Shown: positions 1 through 6,919, counted from the stretch's first letter. The stretch: 19,095 bases of DNA from JBFGCA01 sp041567315 (GCA_041567315.1 JBFGCA010000096.1:1-19095); one strand, 5' to 3'. The notes: generated by a model from the letters alone, not told the origin. Program-made: numbers and translations.

Positions 1-1
1 C

Positions 2-1171
2 GACCTCGAGCCCGCCGCAACCGCCGCCTATGAGGTGGCGATCCAACGGCCGCCACCCGGAGCGACGGTGGCGCCGGGCTCTGCGGTCGAGGTCGAGGCG
101 GTGGTGGGTCTGCCCGATCTCAGGGGCCGGCCGCTCGAGGCGGCGCTCGGGGAGCTCGAGGGCCGCGGCCTGACCGCGGTCTGGGGGGAGCTCGGCGCCG
201 CTCCGCAGCCGGCGGCGGACTGCCCGGCCACCGTCACCCTGCACCGCCCCGCGGCGGGACACCCGGTCTCCTTCGGTGCCGCCGTCGAGCTCGAGGTGGC
301 CGTGGCCGTCCCCGACCTGCGCGGACTCAGCCCACAGGCCGCCTCCGGAAGGCTCGGCTCCTGCAGTCTGCGCACTGACCCCGCCATCGGCCAGGCGATC
401 GCCTCGCTGCCGCCGGCGGCGGGACCCCGGGTGGTCTCGCAGCGGCCGGCGGCCGGCGCGGGCGTACCGCTCGGGACCCCGGTGGAGTTCGGGGTGGCGG
501 TGGCGGTGCCCGGGCTGCTGGGAGTCACCGCGGCCCGGGCCCGCGACGAGCTGCTGGGCCGCGCGCTCCGCCTGGCAGCCGGAGACGAGCCCCTCGAGCG
601 GTGGCTGGCACCAGACGCCCCGGAGCACCGGCTGGCCGCACAGCGGCCGGTGGCGGGAACGCTGGTGGTGCCGGGCTCGACGGTCGAGATCGATCTGGAG
701 GTGCGCTTGCCCGACCTCAGGGGCCGGAGCCGGGAAGCGGCCGGCGGCGCGCTCGGAGCCCGCGGCCTCGGGATCGGCGGCGTCACCGCCTGGGCCTCGA
801 GCAGCCGGCTCGGCCAGGTGGTAAGCCAGTCGCCGTGGGCCGGCTCCTGGCGGCCGGCCGGCAGCGCCGTCGACCTGATGCTGGCCGGCGAGCCGCCACC
901 GTTGCCGCCACCGCCGAGCCTCTGGCCGTGGCTGGTGGCGCTCGCCGTCCTGGGGGCGGCCTGGGGGCTCCAGCGCCTGCCGCGCGGCAAGCTGCCGAAG
1001 AATCTCCAGGTCGAGGGGCGCAGCGACGCGGGCCGCCAGAGCGCCACCTGGCCGGCCGGCAAGGAACTGCGGGCCGATCTCAGGCTGCGGATCGACTGGG
1101 ACCCGGGCCAGCAGCGGGTCGACGTCGGCGGGCCGGATGGCAGCGGCCAGGGAGGACCGAGTCATGACTGA
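2..1171 (+). CDS. PASTA-repeat membrane protein, 5'-truncated by window edge
   Basis: The frame is open from base 2, with in-frame codons before the first GTG (35), so the true start lies upstream. The visible 389 residues hold one partial and four full PASTA-like repeats of about 67 residues. The full repeats begin near bases 107, 305, 508 and 709, each with a V/LPDLRG-type opening (VPGLLG in the third full one) and a QRP-AG-V--G--VE close. A proline-rich stretch (PPPLPPPPS) leads into one hydrophobic segment (LWPWLVALAVLGAAWGL), followed by about 75 polar residues. PASTA domains normally bind muropeptides or act as spacers on Ser/Thr kinases and PBPs. Here no kinase is visible and the repeats precede the membrane segment. 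The stop overlaps the next ATG by 8 nt, so the two genes are probably co-translated. Function is unknown; whether a catalytic domain precedes the repeats cannot be seen. Confidence 0.8.
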   Translation, partial: DLEPAATAAYEVAIQRPPPGATVAPGSAVEVEAVVGLPDLRGRPLEAALGELEGRGLTAVWGELGAAPQPAADCPATVTLHRPAAGHPVSFGAAVELEVAVAVPDLRGLSPQAASGRLGSCSLRTDPAIGQAIASLPPAAGPRVVSQRPAAGAGVPLGTPVEFGVAVAVPGLLGVTAARARDELLGRALRLAAGDEPLERWLAPDAPEHRLAAQRPVAGTLVVPGSTVEIDLEVRLPDLRGRSREAAGGALGARGLGIGGVTAWASSSRLGQVVSQSPWAGSWRPAGSAVDLMLAGEPPPLPPPPSLWPWLVALAVLGAAWGLQRLPRGKLPKNLQVEGRSDAGRQSATWPAGKELRADLRLRIDWDPGQQRVDVGGPDGSGQGGPSHD

Positions 1172-1769
1172 CGCCGCTTCGTGGACGCTCAAGAGCCTGT
1201 TCTTCGGCCGTCGGGACGCCCTCGACCGCCGGGGCGGGCGCCAGCTGGAGCGGGGAGACGCCCTCGCCGAGCTGCGCCGCCAGATCGCCGACGAGCTGGG
1301 CAAGGGGCGGTGGCGGACGGTCGCCGTCCAGCTCGGCAAGAAGATCGCCGAAGTGCTCGACATCGGCATCGTCGACCGCATCCTGCTGCCGGCGTGGAGC
1401 AAGCTGGAGCAGCTCCAGCAGTACCGGGACCGTGACAAGTTCCCGCCCGAGGAGACGGTGCTGGTGCCGCTCCATACCCACACGGTCAGCTCCACCCATG
1501 CCCCCGAGATCCTGCTCAAGCTCAACGAGACGGAGCTCGGGCGGCTGGCCCTCGCCGTCGAGCTCGAGCTCGAGCTGGAGGGAATCCTGCTCGAGGTGCG
1601 GGACGCGCGCATCCGCCAGATCCAGGCCGGCCGCGCCGCCGGGCGCGGCCAGCTGTCGTGCTCCTTCCGGGACGCCAACCTCTACTCGGTGGAGCGCCGG
1701 AGTCGCAGCTACCGCCTGGCGGGCGGCATCTCGCTGGGTGACGGGTTCGAGATCCCGGCGCTGGAGTGA
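1164..1769 (+). CDS. Conserved-looking cytosolic protein of unknown function (201 aa)
   Basis: The ATG at 1164 is preceded by GGAGG (1151-1155) at a good distance and overlaps the upstream stop (ATGACTGA), so this start was chosen over longer in-frame options. No signal peptide or membrane segment is seen. The N-terminal third is basic and helical-looking, the middle contains AVQLGKKIAEVLDIGIVDRI, and residues near 130-140 form an acidic Glu/Leu run (ELELELELEG) coded by a GAGCTC-type simple repeat. The C-terminal part looks beta-rich. I do not recognise a family. Tight coupling to the PASTA-repeat protein suggests the two act together, perhaps with this one binding the cytosolic tail of its neighbour; that is inference only. 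It is the last gene before the tmRNA. Confidence 0.75.
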   Translation: MTDAASWTLKSLFFGRRDALDRRGGRQLERGDALAELRRQIADELGKGRWRTVAVQLGKKIAEVLDIGIVDRILLPAWSKLEQLQQYRDRDKFPPEETVLVPLHTHTVSSTHAPEILLKLNETELGRLALAVELELELEGILLEVRDARIRQIQAGRAAGRGQLSCSFRDANLYSVERRSRSYRLAGGISLGDGFEIPALE

Positions 1770-1831
1770 GGGCGCCCTGGGTCCGGGGCGGACTACCCGC
1801 CGCGGCGGAATATCCGACGGCTCGGAGATGG

Positions 1832-1837
1832 TAATAT
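1832..1837 (+). promoter_or_regulatory. Possible -10 element ahead of ssrA
   Basis: TAATAT sits about 37 bases before the mature tmRNA 5' end, in a locally AT-richer stretch between the upstream stop codon (1769) and ssrA. No convincing -35 partner is seen at 16-18 bases. If real it would give a precursor with a leader of about 30 bases for RNase P to remove. This is a weak call. Confidence 0.25.
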
Positions 1838-1873
1838 GAGTGCGGTTCTTTGGCAGTTGTCCTACCAAGACCT

Positions 1874-2224
1874 GGGGGCGCCTTGGCTTCGACGGGGGAC
1901 AAGGCGGTCCGGGGGTCGCGTGTCGAGTTTCCGCTCGTAAAAACGGAACCTCAAAAACGCCAACGACAACTTGGCGCTGGCTGCTTAACGTGGCCACGTC
2001 CCGCCGAGAGCGCTGATTCGCCGCGCTCGTCCGGGGCGACGCAAAAGCGGATCGAACGGCCCGACGTGCCTCGCGGCGGGTCCGGATCACAAGCGAGGCT
2101 GGCGCGGCGCGCCGGCAGCCTTCTCCACAACGCGCCGGGCGAGACCTTCGAACGAAGGCTACGCACGTAGTGACCTCCGGGACGCGTTCCTCGGACGCGG
2201 GTTCGATTCCCGCCGCCTCCACCA
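1874..2224 (+). ncRNA. ssrA: Transfer-messenger RNA (tmRNA), one-piece
   Basis: tmRNA rescues ribosomes stalled on broken mRNAs by acting first as alanyl-tRNA and then as a short template that adds a degradation tag. The tRNA-like ends are clear. GGGGGCG (1874-1880) pairs with CGCCTCC (2214-2220), followed by encoded ACCA (2221-2224). The T arm is GCGGG (2197-2201), TTCGATT loop, CCCGC (2209-2213). The 5' part carries the conserved GGCTTCGACGGGG signature. An internal reading frame codes the tag and ends in TAA at 1986-1988. The length of 351 bases is typical. The tag and both acceptor halves are in one uninterrupted molecule in normal order, so it is not the permuted two-piece form. It converges with two minus-strand genes. 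Confidence 0.96.
1959..1988 (+). other. tmRNA proteolysis-tag reading frame (ANDNLALAA, stop)
   Basis: GCC AAC GAC AAC TTG GCG CTG GCT GCT TAA lies within ssrA. The tag begins with the usual AND/AN start and ends LALAA, the hydrophobic C-terminus recognised by ClpXP-type proteases in other bacteria. It is slightly shorter than the E. coli tag. Confidence 0.9.
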
Positions 2225-2246
2225 TCCGCTTGCCAGTCCCTTTTTG

Positions 2247-2438
2247 CTAATCCGTCGAGACCGGAACAGGCTTGCCTTCCGGCTCGCTCCACGTGAGGCC
2301 GACGAAGACGCCGTGGGTGTAGGGCGGGTCGGCGTCGTTGGTCGATTGGGCCAGATCGAACCAGAGGTCCCAGGCGGCCTCGAGCTCCTCCGGCGACATC
2401 GTCGCCAGATCCAGATCGTCTTCACTCAGCATCTGCAT
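2247..2438 (-). CDS. Small conserved-looking acidic protein (63 aa)
   Basis: ATG at 2438 with GGGAG about 7 bases upstream; the stop TAG is 22 bases from the tmRNA 3' end. The protein is acidic, with MSPEELEAAWDLWFDLAQST and a later PPYTHGVFVGL. From memory, short proteins with this W-LWF-LAQ-TND...HGVF pattern occur near toxin-antitoxin-like genes, but I cannot name the family. Its start overlaps the end of the upstream minus-strand gene by 13 bases, indicating an operon. A role as small partner or antidote to the adjacent gene is possible but not shown. Confidence 0.6.
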   Translation of the reverse strand: MQMLSEDDLDLATMSPEELEAAWDLWFDLAQSTNDADPPYTHGVFVGLTWSEPEGKPVPVSTD

Positions 2439-2824
2439 CGGGTGCTCCCGGGCGCCCGGGGGAGGAGGTCTTCGGCAAGTCGAACGACCCTTTCATGGGC
2501 CGTTTCGAGGGGTAGATCGCCGAGGCGCTGTTCGCGAAAGCGGCGCAGATAGGGTCGCGCGGCTCGCTGGTAGGCCTCGACACGGGCCCGGTCCTCGCGC
2601 TGGCGACGGTCGAGCTCCTGTGCGAGTTGACTTACCACCGCCGCCCGATCACGCCTGGCCCGGGCCGTGCGCACCACTTCGCGGTCACTGCCGGCGCCGT
2701 GGCGCTCGGCGAGGGCGAGGATCCGGTCCGGATCGGTCGTCAACTCGAGCTCGAGCTCGGGTGGCAGCCGCCGGGCGAGCTCGCCGATCACCGGGTAGTC
2801 CTTGGCGCGCTGGGTCTGCTTCAT
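2426..2824 (-). CDS. Unknown charged helical protein, probably 5'-truncated
   Basis: From the ATG at 2824 this encodes 132 residues, starting MKQTQRAKDYPVIGELARRL, followed by a highly charged helical region (LTTDPDRILALAERHG, then RAAVVSQLAQELDRRQRED). It has no signal peptide or membrane segment. The upstream extension of the frame to 2935 looks non-coding. No Shine-Dalgarno sequence precedes 2824. As I recall, IRMKQTQRAKDYPVIGELA-like text lies in the middle of longer proteins whose N-terminal part resembles a nucleotidyltransferase-like domain, so the first half is probably missing. The break coincides with the start of a PIN-toxin remnant on the other strand. It could still be translated as a short protein coupled to the 63-aa gene. 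Identity is unsure. Confidence 0.5.
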   Translation of the reverse strand: MKQTQRAKDYPVIGELARRLPPELELELTTDPDRILALAERHGAGSDREVVRTARARRDRAAVVSQLAQELDRRQREDRARVEAYQRAARPYLRRFREQRLGDLPLETAHERVVRLAEDLLPRAPGSTRCRC

Positions 2825-3107
2825 CCGGATCGAGGCGTTTCTCGCGGACGATCGGATCGTGATGCTGACGGAGGAGCCGGCAGGTCTCGAGAGGCGCTGG
2901 AAGCGCCTGGCGGTCCGGGACAGCGCCTCCCCCAAGCTCTGGATGGACGCTTACCTCGCGGCCTTCGCTCTGGCCGGAGGACACCGGCTGGCGACGACCG
3001 ATGCGGCCTTCAAGCAGTTCTCGAGCCTCGACCTCGACCTCATCCCAGGCAAGGCTTCACGGGCGTCGCCACGGGTGAAACGGTCGAGAGCTCGACGTAA
3101 GGAGTAG
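2802..3107 (+). pseudogene. VapC/PIN-domain toxin remnant (C-terminal half)
   Basis: The recognisable part starts near base 2829 (IEAFLADDRIVML) and runs to the stop at 3107; 2802 is only the first in-frame TTG. The stretch LWMDAYLAAFALAGGHRLAT followed by TDAAFKQF is the C-terminal part of the VapC PIN nuclease fold, with two of its usual metal-binding acids (Asp in DAYLAA and in TTDAAF). The N-terminal half with the first catalytic Asp (D-T-N motif) and the middle Glu is absent; sequence upstream belongs to the opposite-strand gene. An intact VapC of about 130-140 residues cleaves RNA and pairs with a VapB antitoxin; no VapB is visible. A nuclease-inactive fragment is most likely. Confidence 0.65.
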
Positions 3108-3109
3108 CC

Positions 3110-3219
3110 GGACGCCGCGGCCAGCGCTGGCCGCTCCTTGGGCCTCCCCGGCCGCTCCTCCGCGGCGTCCAGGTCTTCGGCTGAGGCCGCATCGGCCGCC
3201 GGCTTCGACTCGAAGACCT
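3110..3219. terminator. Nested inverted repeats between convergent genes
   Basis: GGACGCCGCGG (3110-3120) and CCGCGGCGTCC (3160-3170) are a perfect 11-bp inverted repeat enclosing a second palindrome, GGCCAGCGCTGGCC (3119-3132). Immediately after, AGGTCTTCG (3171-3179) pairs with CGAAGACCT (3211-3219), ending at the stop of the minus-strand DUF305 gene. There is no T-run, so intrinsic termination is not certain. The location between two converging reading frames fits a bidirectional terminator. Confidence 0.5.
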
Positions 3220-5714
3220 CAGCGCAGCCTGGCCGCGATCCGGTCCAAGGTCTCGCCGAGCGCGGCCCGCCGGCGCTGGGCGATGGGGTCGCCGCCGTCC
3301 ACTTCGGCCAGCGCCGCCGCCAGCGACTCCAGCCCGGCGGCCAGATCCGGGTCGCGCGGCTCGTCGCCCAGCCGCGCCGCCGCGCGGTCGAGCGCCGCGC
3401 CCACCTCGGCCGCGAGCGGCTCCGGCAGGCTGCCGGCGCGCCCGAGCTGATCCAGGTAGGCCCGGGCCACGACCGGCTCGGCGGGCCAGCGGACGCGGAG
3501 CTGCTGCTGGGGGTTGAAGAGGCCGCCCTGATCGGCCAGGGCCGCGGCCGCGATCTCGTTCGCCGAGAGGTGCTCGCTGGGGAGGAGCGCGAACACGTCC
3601 AGCCCGCGGACGATCTCGGTGGCGTAGATCCGGCCGTCGTACCAGTAGGTCGACCAGTAGCCGCCGAGGATCAGCTCCTCGGCGTCGACCGGCCCGCGGT
3701 CGAAGTAGGCGATCTCGACCGGGTTCGCCGAGTCGGTGAAGTCGATCACCGAGACGCCCCCCTGGTACCAGGCCTGGACGAAGAGGTCGCGGCCCGGGAC
3801 CGGGACGATCGAGCCGTTGTGCGCCACGCAGTTCTCCTGCTCCATCTGCGGCGCCGGCATCTTGTAGTAGGCGCGGAACTCGAGCTTCATCCCCTGCTCG
3901 GTGGGGACGATGTCGTAGATGGCGTCCGCGCCCCAGGTGAGCGGGTCGTAGGCGCGGCACCGCGGCCGGCTGCCGCCGCCCCACTCGTCGGTGAAGATGA
4001 CCTTGGTGCCGTCGTTGTTGAAGGTCGCCGAGTGCCAGTAGGCGAAGCCCTTGTCGACGACCTCGTCGATGCGCCGCGGGGCGAGCGGATCGGAGACGTC
4101 GAAGAGGATGCCGTTGCCCGAGCAGGCGCCGGCGGCGATCCCGCCCTCGGGGAAGACCGTGATGTCGTGGCACTCGTCGGTCCGCCGCGTCTCCTGCGTG
4201 TCGTCGCCGTGGTCGCCGCCGCGCCACAAACCGGCCAGCACTCCCAGCTCGGGGTCGGCGAAGACCGCCGGGCTGTCGACGATCCGCGACCTGGACGGAT
4301 CGTCGACCGGGATCTCGACGACGTCGATCCGGAAGAGCGCGGTGCGGTCGTCGCCCGGGGACTCGTCGATGCAGCCTTCGAGCTCCTCCTCGTCGCGGAC
4401 GGAGGCGGTCCCGGAGTTGTAGACGATGATCTTGCCGTCGTCGCCCCGGCCCGCCATGTGGGGCCCGGAGACCACCGAGTGGGTGTGCGAGCCGCGGCAG
4501 GTCTGGACCGCCCCCACCTGGACCGGCCGGGCGAGGTCGCTCAAGTCGAAGATGCGGAGCCCGCGGAACCGCTCGGTGCTGACGTCCTCGCCGACGCCCT
4601 CGAGCCCGCAGTCGAGCCGGCCCCGGGTCTGCTCGACCGACAGGATCAACAGGTCGCCGACGATCGAGACGTCGCCCTGCCCGCCGGGGCAGACCACCGA
4701 ACTGACCAGCCGAGGCCGCCCGGCGGCGGCGCCCCTGGCGGCCAGCCGGTAGACGTTGAAGCCGTGGTAGCTGCCGGCCACCATCACGTCGCCGGCGAAG
4801 GCCATGTCGGTGTTGGCGAAGCTCAGCAGCGGCGCCCGTTTGTCCTCTTCGTCTGTCTTCTTCTTGGGATCGCGCTTGGCCTCGCCGTCCGCGGCGGCCG
4901 TTGCGGCTGCCGGCTCCCCGCTCGGCGGCTCGGTCTCCTTCCGCAGGCGCTCCGGCGGCAGCCCCGCCGGGTTGCGGGGATCGAAGAACCCGGCCGGTTT
5001 GGGCAGCGAGGCCACCAGCTCGAGGTTGAGCGCGGCCTGGCCGGCGTCCTCGAACCCGGCGGCCAGCGCCGCCCGCGGGTCGGCGGACAGCGAGACCAGG
5101 AGCGCGTTCATGCGCTCGATCTCGGCGCTCTGGTCGTTGACGACGTCGGTGGTGAACTCGAACAGCACCGGGTCGTAGGCCGAGCCCGGCTGCTCGAGCA
5201 GCTCCTCGACCATCGTCACGGCGCCCTCGTGGTGGGTGATCATCAGCTCCAGGAACAGCCGGTCGAACGCCGTGCCCTCCGCGGCGGCGAGCTCGGTCAT
5301 CTGCTCGGGTGTCGCCATCCCAGCCATCGAGTGGTCGGTGTGCATCGCCTCGTGCGCGGTCGGGTCCGGCACCCGCTCGCCGCGCTCGCGCAGCCACTGC
5401 TGCATGAACTCGATCTCGTCCCGCTGCGAGCCGTCGATGCGCCCGGCCACGTCGATCAGCTCCGGCCGGTTGGTGCGATCGGCCACCAGCGCGGCCATCT
5501 CCAGAGCCTGGTGATGGTGCGGGATCATGTCCTGCATGAACCGCACGTCGGCCGGCGAGTAGCTCGTCACGGCGATCTGGATCGCCTGGTCGGCGCTGAG
5601 CTCCCGCGCCGGCGCGCCCGGCGCGCCCGGCTGGAGGATGGGCGGCTGGGCCAGGCCGGTGCCGATGCCGGCAGACGCCAAGCCCAAGAAAAGCGAGGAG
5701 ACCGCTACCCTCAC
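3219..5714 (-). CDS. Secreted DUF305 domain fused to LVIVD-like beta-propeller
   Basis: The start is GTG at 5714 with GGGAG 5 bases upstream (831 aa). Residues 1-22 form a signal peptide (cleavage near GLAQ). Residues about 38-208 are a DUF305 four-helix region with its two His-rich motifs, FMQDMIPHHHQA (59-70) and LMITHHEGA (157-165), a fold linked in other bacteria to copper or other metal handling. A Lys/Glu/Asp-rich linker (near RDPKKKTDEEDK) leads into about 450 residues with repeated blades such as GLRIFDLSDLARPVQVG, GILFDVSDPLAPRRID and VSVIDFTDSANPVEIAYFDR, the LVIVD repeat pattern. Conserved GSHTHS, CHDIT, YWHSATF and CVAHNGS hint at surface His clusters. The C-terminal 100 residues are helical. 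It is probably periplasmic or extracellular and co-transcribed with the membrane protein 37 bases upstream. Substrate is unknown. Confidence 0.85.
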   Translation of the reverse strand: MRVAVSSLFLGLASAGIGTGLAQPPILQPGAPGAPARELSADQAIQIAVTSYSPADVRFMQDMIPHHHQALEMAALVADRTNRPELIDVAGRIDGSQRDEIEFMQQWLRERGERVPDPTAHEAMHTDHSMAGMATPEQMTELAAAEGTAFDRLFLELMITHHEGAVTMVEELLEQPGSAYDPVLFEFTTDVVNDQSAEIERMNALLVSLSADPRAALAAGFEDAGQAALNLELVASLPKPAGFFDPRNPAGLPPERLRKETEPPSGEPAAATAAADGEAKRDPKKKTDEEDKRAPLLSFANTDMAFAGDVMVAGSYHGFNVYRLAARGAAAGRPRLVSSVVCPGGQGDVSIVGDLLILSVEQTRGRLDCGLEGVGEDVSTERFRGLRIFDLSDLARPVQVGAVQTCRGSHTHSVVSGPHMAGRGDDGKIIVYNSGTASVRDEEELEGCIDESPGDDRTALFRIDVVEIPVDDPSRSRIVDSPAVFADPELGVLAGLWRGGDHGDDTQETRRTDECHDITVFPEGGIAAGACSGNGILFDVSDPLAPRRIDEVVDKGFAYWHSATFNNDGTKVIFTDEWGGGSRPRCRAYDPLTWGADAIYDIVPTEQGMKLEFRAYYKMPAPQMEQENCVAHNGSIVPVPGRDLFVQAWYQGGVSVIDFTDSANPVEIAYFDRGPVDAEELILGGYWSTYWYDGRIYATEIVRGLDVFALLPSEHLSANEIAAAALADQGGLFNPQQQLRVRWPAEPVVARAYLDQLGRAGSLPEPLAAEVGAALDRAAARLGDEPRDPDLAAGLESLAAALAEVDGGDPIAQRRRAALGETLDRIAARLR

Positions 5715-5751
5715 CGGCTCTCCCGAGCTGCTTCCTGCCGTCGCTCGGCCA

Positions 5752-6297
5752 TCAGCTCCGCCGCGGGGTCCCGCTTCCCGGCCCCAGGCTGTCCGCGAAG
5801 GTCTGAGCGTGCGCCAGGGCCCGGTCCGAGCCGGCCTGCAGCCGGGCGCGCCACAGCGCCAGAGCGATCATCACCACGGGCATCAGGGCGTGCGAGACGA
5901 CGATCCGGAAGAACCACCAGGGCGTCAGGTTGCCCTCCTCGGCGAAGGTCCGGAGGTGGATCCAGGTGGCGCCGAAGAAGTAGATGCTCCACAGGATCAC
6001 CTGGCCGTCGACGTAGCGGCCGCGCCACCAGATGGTCAGGATCGCGGTCACCGACATCCCCAGGTAGGCGAAGCCGAAGAAGAGCTGGAAGGGGTTCCCC
6101 GGCTCCGCCGAGACCATCGCCGCCCCACGCTCCGGGGCCAGGAAGAGGTAGCCGGAGACGACCAGCATGACGACCCCGTGGTAGCCGGCCAGCAGATAGA
6201 CGAGGACCAGCTCCAGCCGGCCCTCGAGTCCGCGCCCGGCCCGCGCCGCGTGGACGAGGGCGGCGATCACGAGAATCAACGCAGTGAGAAGAAACAC
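5752..6297 (-). CDS. Polytopic membrane protein, DUF6790-like
   Basis: The start is GTG at 6297 with GGAG about 9 bases upstream (181 aa). About five hydrophobic segments are visible: residues 1-18, 30-53, 70-90, 95-115 and 130-150. The motif GNPFQLFFGFAYLGMSV followed by a WWRGRY loop resembles the PFQ-E-GFANL signature I associate with small DUF6790-type membrane proteins; this match is from memory and approximate. It is probably the first gene of a two-gene unit with the DUF305-propeller protein, so it may help handle whatever that protein binds. The final 30 residues are polar. Biochemical role is unknown. Confidence 0.75.
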   Translation of the reverse strand: MFLLTALILVIAALVHAARAGRGLEGRLELVLVYLLAGYHGVVMLVVSGYLFLAPERGAAMVSAEPGNPFQLFFGFAYLGMSVTAILTIWWRGRYVDGQVILWSIYFFGATWIHLRTFAEEGNLTPWWFFRIVVSHALMPVVMIALALWRARLQAGSDRALAHAQTFADSLGPGSGTPRRS

Positions 6298-6329
6298 GCG
6301 AGCTGCTCCGCCCGGTCTCGGCCAGCCAG

Positions 6330-6682
6330 GATGCGCGCGAGTCTATCCGCAGGCGGCCCGCGGTGCCGGCAAGCACCTGGTCTTCGGGACCGTGGACGGT
6401 AGCCCAGCGGGGAAGCTGGGCGCGGTCGAGGGGCTCCTCGAAGCGGACCGTCACCGGATCGCCGGAGGCGGCGGGGGCGAGGACCCGCCAGCGCCGGGGG
6501 TCGGGCGACGCGCGGTCGGCGGCGGCTACCCGGAAGGCCCGCTCGAAGCTCCGGCCCAGGGGGACGCCCCGCCGGGATTCGAGCTCGCTGGCGACCCTGA
6601 GCCGGACGGTCTCGCCGGCCCGCAGCACCGGACCGAGCCGCTCGCGCCTTGTCGACTCTCGAAGGATCGGTCGGTGCGGCAT
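6330..6682 (-). pseudogene. Fragment of an Ig-like/beta-domain protein
   Basis: In the frame reading leftward from about 6680 there is a convincing protein-like segment: LGPVLRAGETVRLRVASELE, RSFERAFRVAAADR, PDPRRWRVLAP and VTVRFEEPLDRAQLPRWATV. I associate this pattern with the C-terminal Ig-like region of larger predicted secreted proteins that typically continue WRFTP--PW--G-Y. Here it ends abruptly near RIDSRASWLAE, where the frame runs into the promoter-proximal end of the membrane protein gene. No plausible start or full-length product exists. The open frame continues to 5711 only as a shadow of the neighbour. I read this as a decayed internal piece of a lost gene. Confidence 0.5.
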
Positions 6683-6721
6683 ACGATCCGGCGACGGCCG
6701 GGTTCGAGTTCCCGTGCAACC

Positions 6722-6919
6722 TCACCCGGGCGGCGGCGAGGCTGCGGCCGGAGCGGTCACGTCGGGGACCACCCGGCTGCTCAGGCCCGAGCCCACGACC
6801 GCCACCACCCGCATCTCGACGACGGCGGTCGGCGACAGCAGGGCGGTGGTCCCCACCGCGGTCCAGGCGGGCCGGTGGTCGCCGAAGGACTCGCGGTGGA
6901 TCGGCATGCTCAATCTCAT
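6722..6919 (-). pseudogene. RidA (YjgF/UK114)-like C-terminal fragment
   Basis: ATG at 6919 follows an AAAGGA ribosome-binding site and lies 29 bases after the sulfatase stop. After five residues (MRLSM) the sequence continues IHRESFGDHRPAWTAVGTTA and then AVVEMRVVAVVGSG, matching the C-terminal third of RidA proteins, where F---RPARTTV and ALVEIEAVAVV are typical. A complete RidA is about 125-130 residues and forms trimers that hydrolyse reactive enamines; only about 40 residues of it are here, so the active site between subunits cannot form. The retained start signal joined directly to the C-terminus suggests an internal deletion. A divergent tail (PDVTAPAAASPPPG) follows. Confidence 0.6.

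Noticed and set aside
1555..1590. GAGCTCGAGCTCGAGCT simple repeat
   Set aside because: It is a short in-frame codon repeat coding Glu-Leu pairs; a similar run occurs in the minus-strand gene near 2740-2757. No evidence of a regulatory or mobile role.
3138..6170. 1010-codon plus-strand open frame opposite the DUF305-propeller gene
   Set aside because: It is an antisense shadow: composition is Arg/Gly/Val-rich without motifs, while the minus strand shows a signal peptide, DUF305 motifs and propeller repeats.
5711..6330. Continuation of the Ig-like fragment frame through the membrane-protein gene
   Set aside because: Beyond about 6330 the translation is Arg/Gly/Pro-rich and is an out-of-frame shadow of the membrane protein.
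6697..6725. tRNA-like T-arm text GGTTCGAGTTCCCG on the plus strand
   Set aside because: The stem has a C-C mismatch and a non-canonical G-U at 53-61, no anticodon or D arm is found upstream, and the region overlaps gene fragments on the other strand.
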